Notes: generated by a model not told the origin, from the letters alone. Positions 24,231 to 33,510 are shown, counted from the first letter of the stretch. The stretch is 64,000 bases of DNA from Wolinella succinogenes DSM 1740 (GCF_000196135.1 NC_005090.1:940001-1004000); one strand, 5' to 3'. Program-made: numbers and translations.

Positions 24231-25877
24231 GTGACTTTTAAAGAGTGCCATCTCGTGGTGTTGGATCCCTCTAGGCTCATCAAGCCTCACCAAGAGATCT
24301 ACCTTGTAGATCAATTTGGGCTCTCCTTTATCTACGATTCGGGTAAAAAGCTTTTTGAGGGGTTGAGAAGCCACCCTATGGATGTTTTGCTCCTGTTCTT
24401 GGGGGATGGAGCCAACAAGGAGGCGTTAGAGACGCTTTGTACTCTCAAAGAGCAAAATCCTGATCTTCCCTTGATTATTGCCACCCAAGAGGGGACGGCT
24501 GAGCTTGATAAGATTCTCTCCTTTTCATCCATGGGCTATCTCCCTTTGGAGTGGGACGAGGATCGCTTGGCGGGTTTTTTGAAGACCCAAGGCAGGATGA
24601 TCACTTGTTATGCGCTCAAGGCCTCTAAAGAGCGAGGTTTGGGGATAGAAGAGCGAAGCGTGGAGGAGGCAATTGCCCACTTTTTTGCTCAAGCTAAAGA
24701 GCGACTTGGGGTCTTTGAATTTCGTCATGAGGAGAGCAAAGAGCTTGACTACTCTCTCATGAAGCGTTTCATTCATACCGCCTATAACAACTTCATCGAG
24801 ATTGACCCTAAGATCCAAGGCTTAAAAAAATTGAGTGAAGCCAAAGAGCGCTTTAGTGAGGCATTGGGAATCCAGTATCGTCTCCAGCGAAGAATCGGCT
24901 CCTCGATTGCCTACAATTATGAAGAGATATTTTTAAAAAGTCAGCCCCTTTATATTGATACGCTTCGAGCCCTTCAGCAGAGCATCCATAAAATCACTCT
25001 CTACCAAAAAGAGATTGGAATCCTCTCGGCGCAGATGGATCGAATCAAGCTAGAGCAAAAAGGAGCAGGTATCGAGCCTGAGAGCAGAGAAGATTTGGAG
25101 CGCTCTTTTAAAAATGTCAATCGTCGTTATATCGATCGCGTGCATGAAGTGAAACGCCTCCAAGAGGAGCTTGGGGCGCTGGAGAAGCGCAGGGAAGAGC
25201 TTTGGGAGAGGGATTTTGATAATTTTGTGAGAATCTTTAGGGAGGAGGCGGGCAAATATGAGAAGGAGGCCAACGCTCTAGTCAATCGACTTGCCTATCG
25301 CTTTGATCGGATTCTTTGGATAGCCGCAAGAGAATCGCGCTTTGTTCGAGGTTATTTTGCCCAAGGGATGATTGAGGGGGTCTTCTCCTCTAAAACCTAC
25401 CTCGATTACTATGTCAAACAGCTGGATAAAAGTCTCTATTCGGAGTTCAACCATCGCCTCATCAGCTATCGCCAGAAGATGGAGGAGGAGAATGCGATTC
25501 GTGTAGCGCTCCTGGGAAATGTCATGGAGGATTTGGCGCAAGAGGGGCGTCAGATGGAGGAGATTGATAGCTATATTCGCGTGGAGGTTTTCACCGCATC
25601 AACGCTGGAGCGATTCTTTACCAAGCTTCAAGAGGGGAGGTTTGAAATCATCGTGATGGAGGATGTGGTGGGGCGCTCGCTTTTTACGCAGCTCCATGAG
25701 CAGATTCAAGAGAGAATCGCCTCTGGCCTCTGTGCTCCTAAAAAAGTGGTGATTGCCCGCCACGCCAAAGAGCCCTCAAGGATTCGGCAAAAGGCGATGA
25801 AATTACGATTTGATGGAGTTTTGATAGTGCCTGTGACGAGGGAGAAGATCAAGAATCTTCTCCTCTCCATCGCCTAG
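24231..25877 (+). CDS. Unknown protein: receiver-like end, long helical middle, second receiver-like end (paralogue 2)
   Basis: A 548-residue tandem paralogue of the preceding gene, also starting at a GTG (MTFKECHLVVLDPSRLIKPH). The layout is the same and many blocks are nearly identical, for example LMKRFIHTAYNNFIEIDPKI, FKNVNRRYIDRVHEVKRLQE, YRFDRILWIAARESRFVRGY and GMIEGVFSSKTYLDYYVKQL. The most conserved part is the helical middle, and the receiver-like ends differ more. This pattern suggests a conserved interaction core with ends that have specialised. The stop lies three bases before the yedF stop on the other strand. Confidence 0.7.
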   Translation: MTFKECHLVVLDPSRLIKPHQEIYLVDQFGLSFIYDSGKKLFEGLRSHPMDVLLLFLGDGANKEALETLCTLKEQNPDLPLIIATQEGTAELDKILSFSSMGYLPLEWDEDRLAGFLKTQGRMITCYALKASKERGLGIEERSVEEAIAHFFAQAKERLGVFEFRHEESKELDYSLMKRFIHTAYNNFIEIDPKIQGLKKLSEAKERFSEALGIQYRLQRRIGSSIAYNYEEIFLKSQPLYIDTLRALQQSIHKITLYQKEIGILSAQMDRIKLEQKGAGIEPESREDLERSFKNVNRRYIDRVHEVKRLQEELGALEKRREELWERDFDNFVRIFREEAGKYEKEANALVNRLAYRFDRILWIAARESRFVRGYFAQGMIEGVFSSKTYLDYYVKQLDKSLYSEFNHRLISYRQKMEEENAIRVALLGNVMEDLAQEGRQMEEIDSYIRVEVFTASTLERFFTKLQEGRFEIIVMEDVVGRSLFTQLHEQIQERIASGLCAPKKVVIARHAKEPSRIRQKAMKLRFDGVLIVPVTREKIKNLLLSIA

Positions 25878-25880
25878 TTT

Positions 25881-26471
25881 TTAAAGAGAGATCACTCCAG
25901 AAGAATCCAAAAGGGTGTTGATTGTCTCAAGAGCATTGCCGATTTTGCCCACTTTGAGCTCCTGAGCGAGACCAAAATAGTCTAGACAAGCTCCGCATGA
26001 GTAGATCTCCACTCCTTTTTTCTCAAGCAAAATGAGGTCATCAATGGTGGCTCGATTCTCCTCTTTGGTGGTGAGCCAAACGCCTCGATTGACGAAGATG
26101 ATCTTTTTAGGGAGGGTGTTGGCCTCTAAGAGCGCCTTGAGGAAACCTCGCGCCAGCTTTTCACCCAGCTCGCTACGCTCTCCGATGCAGTCATCTTTCA
26201 CGAACATCACCTTCTCACCGCTCTCTCTGGAGGGCTTAGGTGAGGCGAGGGTGCACTCATAGCCCTTGGTGAGAGTGATGAGGAACTCTCCTCCCGCTCT
26301 CTCTTCGAGTGAGGCGCCATAGCCGCTATTTTGGGCAAATCGTAAAATGTTCTCCTTGGAGGCTTCGGTATTCCCGAGAACCTCGAGTATGCCTTCCGTG
26401 CCTAGGGCATCTAGAGCTTTTTTGGTCCTTATGACGGGCTCTGGACAACCCAAGTTGCGAACATCAATCAC
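25881..26471 (-). CDS. yedF: Selenium-metabolism protein YedF (TusA domain plus DsrE-like domain)
   Basis: A 196-residue protein. The N-terminal 70 residues are a TusA-type sulfur carrier, with the key Cys-Pro in RNLGCPEPVIRTKKALD. The rest is a DsrE-like domain with VMFVKDDCIGER, LPKKIIFVNRGVWLT and the Cys pair in VEIYSCGACLDYFGL. This two-domain build is that of the YedF family, which in many genomes occurs with selD and is thought to handle selenium. The GTG start at 26471 has AAAGGA seven bases upstream. selD is on the same strand 4 kb further on. Confidence 0.85.
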   Translation of the reverse strand: MIDVRNLGCPEPVIRTKKALDALGTEGILEVLGNTEASKENILRFAQNSGYGASLEERAGGEFLITLTKGYECTLASPKPSRESGEKVMFVKDDCIGERSELGEKLARGFLKALLEANTLPKKIIFVNRGVWLTTKEENRATIDDLILLEKKGVEIYSCGACLDYFGLAQELKVGKIGNALETINTLLDSSGVISL

Positions 26472-26519
26472 TCTCTATCCTTTTTGTTGGAATAAAGCTA
26501 AAGCATACCTCAAAAAGGC

Positions 26520-28523
26520 TCAAAGTTTGAACTGCGAGAGGCGCTCGTTGATCTCGGAGGTCTTCTGGTCAAGGCGATGGGAAGCCTCTGAAATATAGCC
26601 CATGCTTTGAGCAATCTCTTGGAGGCGTGCATTGATCTGCTCGCTATTGCCTAGAAGCTCGTTGGAATTTTCGCCAAGCTCCTTGGAGCTTTCTAGCGAG
26701 TTTTGGGCGATAGAGACGGCTTCTTGCATGATCTGGGCTACGCTTGTGATCTTCTCTTCCACTTCAGAGGAGGCATCCACGAGCTGATAGATTCGACCTG
26801 AATTGTCGTTCATCTGGGCGCTCACATCGCTGATGGCCTGCATGAGGGTGTTGATGGTGATATTGATCTCACCCAAGCTCTTTTGGGTGCGCTCGGCAAG
26901 CTTTCGCACCTCATCGCTCACCACGGCAAATCCTCGTCCATGCTCTCCTGCCCTGGCAGCCTCAATCGCAGCGTTGAGAGCGAGAAGGTTGGTTTGGTCG
27001 GCAATATCAGCGATGACGGTGAGCACTCCTTTGATGTTTTGGGCGTCTTGATTGAGCGAATGAATGCTTTCAGCGAGCATCTCTTCGGTTTTGGCATCCT
27101 CTTTGACGCTTTCAGAGAGCTTGACCATAAAGGAGGAGGCTGCACCCAGCTGCTCTTGGGCTCCTTGAATATCATGGGCGGTTTTATCCGCTTCGGCGAG
27201 ATTTTGGCTGACCACCTCTTCCATGCGTTTTCCGACCCCAATCGTATTCTCAGAGAGGCTAGAGCTCTGGGCGGTGTTCTGCTTCACGCGCTCAGCGGTA
27301 GAGAGGAGATCATGCGAGATTTGAGTGTTTTCATGACTCTGCTTGGAGAGCTCTAGAAGAATCTCCCTAATGGAATCGAGGAATCGATCCAGAGCTAAAG
27401 CGATCGTGCCGATCTCATCTTTGCAATGAAGCCCAATAGGGTGGCTTAAATCCTTCTCTCTTTGGATGTGGAGGAGTCGATCCTGCACGATGGCCACCCT
27501 AGAGATGATATCTTTGGCAATAAGGAAGCCAAAAAGTAGAGCAAAAAGCACCACAATGGAGATTCCAAGGAGGGCGAGCGTGAACTCCAAGGAGGAGCGC
27601 TCTTTGATCTCTACAATATCTTTGATGAGCTTCATGGCAAGGTGATCTTCAACTTTTTTGAGGAGATCGATCTTTTCGGTGATAGTGGAAAACCAGTAGG
27701 TCGCCTCGATCCCAAAGCCTCCCTCTAAGTAGCGCTCAAGCGCAATCTTTCTCATGCGCCCCACCTCTTCCACACTTTTGCCTTGGAGGGTTTTTTGGTA
27801 GAAGCTCACATCCTCCTTTTGCCCGAAGGTTTGGAAGGATTTCATGAAGGTCTCCTGCTCGGTGAGGAGGGCGACGAATCGCTGGTAAATTCCTGGGGCG
27901 AATCGATCCTGGCTGAAGGTGTTAGAGAGGGTCGCACGCTCCAATCCTGCCCGCTCCTTGGAGAGCAAAAAGTTGGTGTAGGCAAAGAGGCGCCGAGTGA
28001 TCTTGCTGTGTGTACTCATGTTGGCGATGGAGCCGATGGTGTCGATTCCATGGGAGATGGTGGTGGTATAGTAGCCAAGCACTTCGGCGATATTTACATT
28101 GAGGCTATCGACTTTTTGGCGGATAGAATCACGATTCTTTATCGCCTTTTGGCCCTCTTGCAAGAAGCCTTGGAAACTTTGATCATAGCGTGTGGGATCA
28201 AAGTTTTTCAAAAAGCTCTCCAATTCGGCGATTTTGGTGTTGGTGAGCTGGCGCTGCTCGCGCAAAATATCGCCAAATTTCTCCCCCTTGCTTCCCAAAA
28301 ATCCCGCTGAGGCGCCACGCTCTTTTTGGAGCTCATGCACTACCTGTGAGATTTGGGTGGAGAGAATGACGCTCTGCTCTAAGAGGAGACTCTCGTTTTT
28401 GAGCCTGTAACGCTCTCCTATGATAATGCCCGAGAGGAGAAGAAGGGCAAGAACGGGAATGAAGATAACCAGCTTCATTTTGGTGGCAATTTTGAGATTT
28501 TGGATGAAGGCAAGCATGGACAT
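26520..28523 (-). CDS. Methyl-accepting chemotaxis protein with NIT (nitrate/nitrite-sensing type) domain
   Basis: A 667-residue chemoreceptor. Membrane helix 1 is at residues 15-35. The periplasmic region (about 40-305) contains [20 protein letters not shown], the hallmark of the NIT domain, proposed to sense nitrate or nitrite. Membrane helix 2 ([20 protein letters not shown]) leads into a HAMP domain, and the cytoplasmic coiled coil has the highly conserved tip [20 protein letters not shown] followed by [18 protein letters not shown]. The C-terminus has no NWETF-like pentapeptide. A class II Nss/FNR-type site precedes it, which fits expression during nitrate respiration. Confidence 0.92.
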   Translation of the reverse strand: MSMLAFIQNLKIATKMKLVIFIPVLALLLLSGIIIGERYRLKNESLLLEQSVILSTQISQVVHELQKERGASAGFLGSKGEKFGDILREQRQLTNTKIAELESFLKNFDPTRYDQSFQGFLQEGQKAIKNRDSIRQKVDSLNVNIAEVLGYYTTTISHGIDTIGSIANMSTHSKITRRLFAYTNFLLSKERAGLERATLSNTFSQDRFAPGIYQRFVALLTEQETFMKSFQTFGQKEDVSFYQKTLQGKSVEEVGRMRKIALERYLEGGFGIEATYWFSTITEKIDLLKKVEDHLAMKLIKDIVEIKERSSLEFTLALLGISIVVLFALLFGFLIAKDIISRVAIVQDRLLHIQREKDLSHPIGLHCKDEIGTIALALDRFLDSIREILLELSKQSHENTQISHDLLSTAERVKQNTAQSSSLSENTIGVGKRMEEVVSQNLAEADKTAHDIQGAQEQLGAASSFMVKLSESVKEDAKTEEMLAESIHSLNQDAQNIKGVLTVIADIADQTNLLALNAAIEAARAGEHGRGFAVVSDEVRKLAERTQKSLGEINITINTLMQAISDVSAQMNDNSGRIYQLVDASSEVEEKITSVAQIMQEAVSIAQNSLESSKELGENSNELLGNSEQINARLQEIAQSMGYISEASHRLDQKTSEINERLSQFKL

Positions 28524-28565
28524 TTCTCGCTTTTGGTTTAGAATAGGTGCAGAATCCTGACTAAC

Positions 28566-28608
28566 ATTATAAACAAATAAGTTTTGAAAGGTTCTTGACG
28601 CAAGTCAA
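28566..28608 (-). promoter_or_regulatory. Class II Nss/FNR/CRP-type promoter of the NIT chemoreceptor
   Basis: TTGAC-GCAA-GTCAA (28595-28608) has perfect inverted arms. It fits the FNR form TTGAT-N4-ATCAA closely and fits exactly the TTGA-N6-TCAA motif that, as I remember, is described for Nss regulators of nitrate and nitrosative response in this genus. On the minus strand TATAAT lies at 28566-28571, 23 bases after the box. That centres the box near -42 from the expected start, the class II activator position. Confidence 0.7.
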
Positions 28609-28755
28609 TCAAACATAAAGGATTCTGGAGTAAAATCGCTCCAGATTATTGAGTTGGTCGGGCAAAAGTTTGGTCATGTCCTCTTGCTCGGTAATTTAGG
28701 GACTAAATCCTCTGCCATCCCTCCTTCACACACATTGGATTTGGGTCCCGCTTCT
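28609..28755. other. Short intergenic stretch; two tiny minus-strand ORFs of doubtful reality
   Basis: Between the chemoreceptor promoter and the end of cysG the minus strand has a 14-codon ORF (MAEDLVPKLPSKRT) and, overlapping its TGA as ATGA, a 22-codon ORF (MTKLLPDQLNNLERFYSRIL and two more residues). The GGAGG before the first ATG is only a base or so away, which is too close. I see no tRNA and no clear terminator. Confidence 0.25.
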
Positions 28756-30021
28756 TCACTCTAGAATCACTCTCTCCCCTACATAAGGCATCCTTAACGA
28801 CTCTTTCACCGCTTCTCCAATCACCAAAATCGCTGGTTTTTCACACTCTTTGGCCATCTCTTCTAAGCAGCCTAGATTTCCAATGACACTTTTAGGCGAT
28901 GGGGAATCGATCTTTGAGACAAACGCGGCTGGAATCGTTAGAGGAACCCCCCGATTCTTGGCTCCTAGCGTGATCTCTCTGGCAAAACTATGCGCCATGA
29001 GAACCACGAGCGTATAGGGAGAATCTTTGAGCCACGCCAGCCACTCATCATGAAAGCGACTCTCCTTAAGGTGGGCGGAGACAACCAGTGCGCCCGCGGA
29101 AACTCCACGGAGCGTGGGAGTGATTCCGCTTTGGAGGCAGCCCGCCAAAAAGGAGGTGACGCCACTTAAGAGCTCAACCTCGATTCCTTGTTCCATCAAG
29201 AATCCAGCCTCCTCCGCCACGCGACCAAACACCATCGGATCACCCCCCTTAAGGCGCCCGACATTAAGCCCCTCTTTGGCGTAGCGCAACATGAGCCCAT
29301 TGATCTCCTCTTGGGTGTAGCTGTGGCAACCCTTCTGCTTGCTGACGCTGATTTGGAGGCATTGGGGCGATAAAAGATTGAGAATCTCCTCTCCCACAAG
29401 TGCATCGATGAGCGCCACATCCAAAATCTCAATCGTCTCTAGGGCTTTGAGGGTGAGATTGCCCACGCTATGGGGGCCACAACCAATCAAAAAGACCTTT
29501 CCCAGTGCCTTTTGGATGGAGGGCAGGGCGCTTTTAGGATCGATTCGTCCTTTTTGGCGCTCCTCTTTGAGACGATTTAAAAGCGGTGCAAGAAGCGAGG
29601 GAAGGAATCGAGCGATCTTATCACGCACGCCTTGGGCTAGCGTGGGTGAAGCGCCGCCACTACTGACTGAAACGCACAGATCACCCCGCCGCACTGTGGC
29701 ACTAAAATAGAAGTCGCAAAGCGCGGGAACATCCACCACATTAAGCCAGTAGCGATACTCCTTTTTGTGTTCCCAAAGCCACCTCCCCAAAGCCTCATCG
29801 CCCGTGGCATCGATGATGAGATCAAAGCCTTCGAGCTCTTGGGGTGAAAAAGGGGCAAGTTTTACCTCTTTGTCCAAAAAATAGTCATCGCGCACCTCTT
29901 TGGCAAGGATAAAGAGGGGGCAGTCTGATTCCAAGATCGCTCGTGCCTTTTGTGCAGCGACCTTCCCCGCTCCAATAAGAAGAATCTTCTTGGGGGTGAG
30001 GGCTAGAGGGAGAGGATTCAT
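28756..30021 (-). CDS. cysG: Siroheme synthase: precorrin-2 dehydrogenase/ferrochelatase plus uroporphyrinogen-III methyltransferase
   Basis: A 421-residue bifunctional enzyme making siroheme, the cofactor of the sulfite reductase encoded just upstream. The N-terminal part has the NAD-binding KILLIGAGKVAAQKARAILE, the dehydrogenase/chelatase landmark VVDVPALCDFYFSATVRRGD and VSSGGASPTLAQ. From about residue 190 the methyltransferase begins (FLIGCGPHSVGNLTLKAL) and includes VGRLKGGDPMVFGR and LLSGVTSFLAGCLQSGITPT. In E. coli CysG the first motif usually reads VGxGPGDxxLLTLKA; the GPHSVGN here is unusual, so the methyltransferase half may be altered. The ATG at 30021 overlaps the reductase stop as ATGA. 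Confidence 0.87.
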   Translation of the reverse strand: MNPLPLALTPKKILLIGAGKVAAQKARAILESDCPLFILAKEVRDDYFLDKEVKLAPFSPQELEGFDLIIDATGDEALGRWLWEHKKEYRYWLNVVDVPALCDFYFSATVRRGDLCVSVSSGGASPTLAQGVRDKIARFLPSLLAPLLNRLKEERQKGRIDPKSALPSIQKALGKVFLIGCGPHSVGNLTLKALETIEILDVALIDALVGEEILNLLSPQCLQISVSKQKGCHSYTQEEINGLMLRYAKEGLNVGRLKGGDPMVFGRVAEEAGFLMEQGIEVELLSGVTSFLAGCLQSGITPTLRGVSAGALVVSAHLKESRFHDEWLAWLKDSPYTLVVLMAHSFAREITLGAKNRGVPLTIPAAFVSKIDSPSPKSVIGNLGCLEEMAKECEKPAILVIGEAVKESLRMPYVGERVILE

Positions 30022-32312
30022 CGTTTTTGAATCCTCACGCGCCACCCTTTTCCCTCTTTGGTTTGGCCTAGGATGAGGTGACCCTCGTTGGCTACGGATT
30101 TGGGGACATTTTCGATGGGAGCGCCCTCATCGAGCAAAATCTCCAAAATCTCGCCGCTTTGCATTTGGGCTAAGTCCATTTTGGTCTTGACAAAGTTCAT
30201 GGGGCAGGCGACCCCTTGGTAATCTTTAAAGCGATGGGCACTAGAGGAGCTAGAGGTGGGGGCAAGAGGTGCTTCTTTTGGCTGCTCTTTGGCAAATTTC
30301 AGGCTATTATCCATGGTGCCATAAAGAGCAATGACCGCCTCACCTAGAGCTTTGAGCTCGATTCTTGGCCTGCCTTCTAAAAGGGGCGCAAAAGAGGAAT
30401 CAATCAATCCTCCTTCGACAAAAAGTCGCCTGAACGCCTGAAGCACCGAGCGTTCATCGCGCGCCTCTTCGCCTTTGGTGATGAGGAGCATTCTTGAGGC
30501 GAGCAGGCGGATTTTGGCGAGATTCTCCTCCTCGTCTCCTCCCTCTAGCGCCTCTTTGAGTGCTTTTTTATCCGCCTCAATTAGGTCATACATTCCCGCG
30601 CTGCACTCACCCACTCCTCGACCTTTGAGCGAAAATATCTCTTCGCTTCCGTAGTCAAAGTAGGGGTTTTTATCCTCTTCAAAGCTAGGAATCTTGGCAT
30701 AGGAAGAGGCGAGGTGGATGATTTGAGCCTCGCCCTCTTGATCCACCCATGCAGCAAAGTTCGCATAATGGGGCTTGGCATGGAGCCAAAGCTTGAGCAC
30801 CTCTGTCACAAAAAGAGGAAGAGCATAGGCGCTCACCTCGGCGATTTTTTTGGCAAATCGAGTGGAATCTTCTTGGATGATGGCGCCCACAAGGACATTA
30901 TAGGCGGGATAGGGATGACCTCCCTCTCGATTCACTTTGCCAAAAAATCCCAAATCAGCGATGGCGTGTTTTCCGCAGCTATTGGGGCATCCAGAGAGAT
31001 GGATTCTAAAGCCTTGAAGCGCATCTAGGTCGATATTGGCTTTTTGGAGCTCTTTTTCTATTGCCACCACGGCTCCTCTGGGGCGCGTGATTCCAAGCTG
31101 GCAAGTGGCCGCGCCTGTGCAAGCGACCATATCCCCAAGAATCCTTGCGCGGCTTGATTGTCCTGAGAGCTCTTGAATAAGGGGGTAGAGCGAGAGAAGT
31201 TCATCGGCTTGGAGGTTTCTTAGGTAGAGATTCTGATCGCTTCCAAAACGAATCGACTCTTTGCCATACTTGAATCCTTGAAGGGCTTGGGCAAGGGATT
31301 TGGCGTGTTCTGATTCCAAGTCGCCCAATTTCAGGGGGACTTTGGCACTGTAGTAGCCTTTTTGTTTTTGAGGGATAACAAAGCGATTCCACCAGAGTTT
31401 TTGCTCTTGATTTAATGGAGGAATCTCATCGCTCTCTAAAGGGATTGCCTCAAAAGCCTCCTCTAGCTTAATCTCCCACCCCCCTTGATCGCGAAGCGCT
31501 TGGACCTCTTTAAAGACAAGCTCTCTAAATTGCCCCTCTCCAAGCTCCTCGATGAGGAATCGAAGTCTTGCGGCGTGCTTGTTTTTGCGATTGCCGTGCT
31601 GGTCAAAAACCTGCTTGATGGCTTGAGAAAAAAGGAATATCTCTTCTTGGGGTAAAAAGTCGATAAAAGCGCTTCCAAGGCGTGATTTAGCCCCCATGCC
31701 CCCAGCGACAAATAGACGGAATCCTCGCACTCCTTCGTGGATCTTGGCGATGAATCCCACATCGATGTAGGTGGCTCCGCCCCTATCCTCGCTAGAGCCA
31801 CTGAAGGCGATTTTGAATTTTCTTGGGAGCGAATAGGAGTCTTTTGTCTCAAGCATTTTCGTGGTGAGAGAGAGCGCACAAGGAGTGACATCAAATGCCT
31901 CATCAGGGGCGATTCCTGCATAGGGATCGGCAGTGATGTTGCGCACGGTGTTCCCGCCTCCGCCTCGCCCTGTGAGCCCCATCTCATGAAGCGCTTGGAT
32001 GATTTGGGGGAGATCTTGGAGCTTGGCATAGTGGAGCTGGACGCCTCCGCGCGTGGTGACATGGAGATGGGGTTTGGCGTAATGCTCGGCTAGAAGGGCG
32101 AGCGAGTGGAGTTGAGCGGGAGTAAGAATGCCCCCTGCTAGCTTCACTCTCACCATATAGGTGTCGCTCTCTCGTTGCTCATAGATTCCAAAGGGAACAC
32201 GAATGGTTTTAAAGGTCAGTGCATCGAGTTTGCCCGCCATAAAGTCGGCGTGACTCTCTTTGAAAGAGGCAAAATCCTCAGCGACGGAGGGGGGTAGGGT
32301 GTAGTGGCTCAT
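30018..32312 (-). CDS. Siroheme-dependent sulfite reductase fused to a C-terminal TusA-like sulfur carrier domain
   Basis: A 764-residue protein. The first 640 or so residues are a siroheme [4Fe-4S] sulfite/nitrite reductase: HLHVTTRGGVQLHYAK and TGRGGGGNTVRNITADPYAG in the substrate side, and the four cluster ligands in ACTGAATCQLG and SGCPNSCGKH. Context (cysH, cysD, cysN, cysG in one operon) makes it the assimilatory sulfite reductase, reducing sulfite to sulfide. After a Ser-rich linker (APTSSSSSAHRF) comes DYQGVACPMNFVKTKMDLAQ, a TusA-type domain with its Cys-Pro motif and the usual GEILEILLDEG strand. The fusion suggests that sulfur is passed on by a carrier rather than only as free sulfide. 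The start at 32312 is three bases after hcyD. Confidence 0.88.
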   Translation of the reverse strand: MSHYTLPPSVAEDFASFKESHADFMAGKLDALTFKTIRVPFGIYEQRESDTYMVRVKLAGGILTPAQLHSLALLAEHYAKPHLHVTTRGGVQLHYAKLQDLPQIIQALHEMGLTGRGGGGNTVRNITADPYAGIAPDEAFDVTPCALSLTTKMLETKDSYSLPRKFKIAFSGSSEDRGGATYIDVGFIAKIHEGVRGFRLFVAGGMGAKSRLGSAFIDFLPQEEIFLFSQAIKQVFDQHGNRKNKHAARLRFLIEELGEGQFRELVFKEVQALRDQGGWEIKLEEAFEAIPLESDEIPPLNQEQKLWWNRFVIPQKQKGYYSAKVPLKLGDLESEHAKSLAQALQGFKYGKESIRFGSDQNLYLRNLQADELLSLYPLIQELSGQSSRARILGDMVACTGAATCQLGITRPRGAVVAIEKELQKANIDLDALQGFRIHLSGCPNSCGKHAIADLGFFGKVNREGGHPYPAYNVLVGAIIQEDSTRFAKKIAEVSAYALPLFVTEVLKLWLHAKPHYANFAAWVDQEGEAQIIHLASSYAKIPSFEEDKNPYFDYGSEEIFSLKGRGVGECSAGMYDLIEADKKALKEALEGGDEEENLAKIRLLASRMLLITKGEEARDERSVLQAFRRLFVEGGLIDSSFAPLLEGRPRIELKALGEAVIALYGTMDNSLKFAKEQPKEAPLAPTSSSSSAHRFKDYQGVACPMNFVKTKMDLAQMQSGEILEILLDEGAPIENVPKSVANEGHLILGQTKEGKGWRVRIQKR

Positions 32313-32315
32313 GAT

Positions 32316-32708
32316 TTAGATCACCTCGATATTTTCGGGAGTGACGACTCCCTCTTTGATTTTAAAAGAGTTTAAAACAGGCTCCTTGGCCAGCGAGACA
32401 ATGAGGTAGCTGAGGCTACTGTCATAGGCTAGGCGAATATCCTCATCGGAGGGTCTTGCAGGAGTGCTTGGGTGAGAGTGATAGCAGCCAATGAGCCGCA
32501 ATCCCTCTTTTTGCGCCTCTTTAAAAGCGCTAAATTGTTCGGCGGGATCAAAGCTGAAATGCTCAGGGCTCGCATCGACATTCCTCATAGGAAAGAGCCG
32601 CTTCACCTCGCCCTCCACTCCAGCTACATAGCCGCACGCCTCTAAGGGAAGCTCTCTTTGGGCGTGCTCGATAATGGAATCAAAGAGCGCTTTAGGGATT
32701 TTGAGCAT
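32316..32708 (-). CDS. hcyD: JAMM/MPN metalloprotease HcyD, processes the HcyS tail
   Basis: A 130-residue Mov34/MPN-type zinc protease. The JAMM signature is complete: a Glu in ELPLEACGYV and then CYHSHPSTPARPSDEDIRLA with His-x-His, Ser and Asp. In the pathway known from W. succinogenes the protease removes the last Ala from the sulfur carrier HcyS to expose Gly-Gly. Here the carrier gene in the same operon indeed ends Gly-Gly-Gly-Ala. The gene overlaps hcyF by 17 bases. The role is from established knowledge of this gene set; the motifs are visible directly. Confidence 0.88.
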   Translation of the reverse strand: MLKIPKALFDSIIEHAQRELPLEACGYVAGVEGEVKRLFPMRNVDASPEHFSFDPAEQFSAFKEAQKEGLRLIGCYHSHPSTPARPSDEDIRLAYDSSLSYLIVSLAKEPVLNSFKIKEGVVTPENIEVI

Positions 32709-33510
32709 GATTCACCTCGCATATGGGTTGTTCATATTCGCGTAAAATCTTCACTCCCTCGCCTCCGCAAACACGACAATGGGGGTTTTTGGTGAATTTC
32801 ACGGTGCGGAAATTCATGCTTTTGGCATCAAAGCTTAAAAGGCGATTATAGAGGGGTTCGCCTACGCCTGTAATCACTTTGAGCGCCTCGGCGGCTTGAA
32901 TGGTGCCAAGCATCCCTGCAATCGCCCCTAAAATCCCTGCGCTAGAGCAGGTGGGAATAGAGCCAGCGGGGGGAGGCTGATCAAAGACACACGCATAGCA
33001 GGCGCTCTCTCCCGGTTTTATGGTCATGCTCTGCCCTGCAAATTTCAAGATTCCACCGTGGGAGTAGGGTTTGCCCGCCATGACACACGCATCATTGATG
33101 AGGAATTTGGCCGCAAAATTATCCGTCCCATCGATGATAAAATCGTAGGGGGCGATGATTCGTGAGATGTTTTCGGCATTGATCATGATCTGCCAAGTTT
33201 GAACTCGAATATTGGGATTGAGCGCCTTGAGCTTGCGGCGTGCCGATTCGACTTTGGGGATTCCAATCTCATCCGTGGTGTGAATGATCTGGCGCTGAAG
33301 ATTGCTCCGATCCACCACATCCCCATCGATGATTCCGATCTCTCCCACTCCCGCTGCGGCCAAATAGAAGGCAATGGGCGAACCAAGTCCGCCTGCACCG
33401 ATGATAAGGACTTTGGAGTTCATGATCTTCTCTTGCCCCTCGATTCCCACCTCTTCAAGGATGATATGCCTTGAGTAGCGTTCTAGCTCCTCTTCGCTAA
33501 ACTCTCTCAT
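32692..33510 (-). CDS. hcyF: E1-like (ThiF/MoeB family) activating enzyme HcyF
   Basis: A 272-residue adenylating enzyme. The ATP-binding site VLIIGAGGLGSPIAFYLAAA, the GIIDGDVVDRSNLQRQIIHT segment, DGTDNFAAKFLINDACV and a zinc-type Cys pair (SACYACVFDQ and, near the end, NPHCRVCGGEG) follow the ThiF/MoeB pattern. It would adenylate the processed C-terminus of HcyS so that sulfide can form the thiocarboxylate. The ATG overlaps the hcyS stop as ATGA. Among the family it could be taken for MoeB or ThiF; the neighbours decide for HcyF. Confidence 0.88.
   Translation of the reverse strand: MREFSEEELERYSRHIILEEVGIEGQEKIMNSKVLIIGAGGLGSPIAFYLAAAGVGEIGIIDGDVVDRSNLQRQIIHTTDEIGIPKVESARRKLKALNPNIRVQTWQIMINAENISRIIAPYDFIIDGTDNFAAKFLINDACVMAGKPYSHGGILKFAGQSMTIKPGESACYACVFDQPPPAGSIPTCSSAGILGAIAGMLGTIQAAEALKVITGVGEPLYNRLLSFDAKSMNFRTVKFTKNPHCRVCGGEGVKILREYEQPICEVNHAQNP

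Noticed and set aside
27783-28310. 175-codon open frame opposite the chemoreceptor gene
   Set aside because: It is antisense to a gene with clear NIT and MCP domains, shows no family features and reflects codon bias of the real gene.
31463-32062. 199-codon open frame in another frame of the sulfite reductase gene
   Set aside because: The reductase frame holds all conserved motifs. The alternative product is Ser/Pro-rich without a fold pattern.
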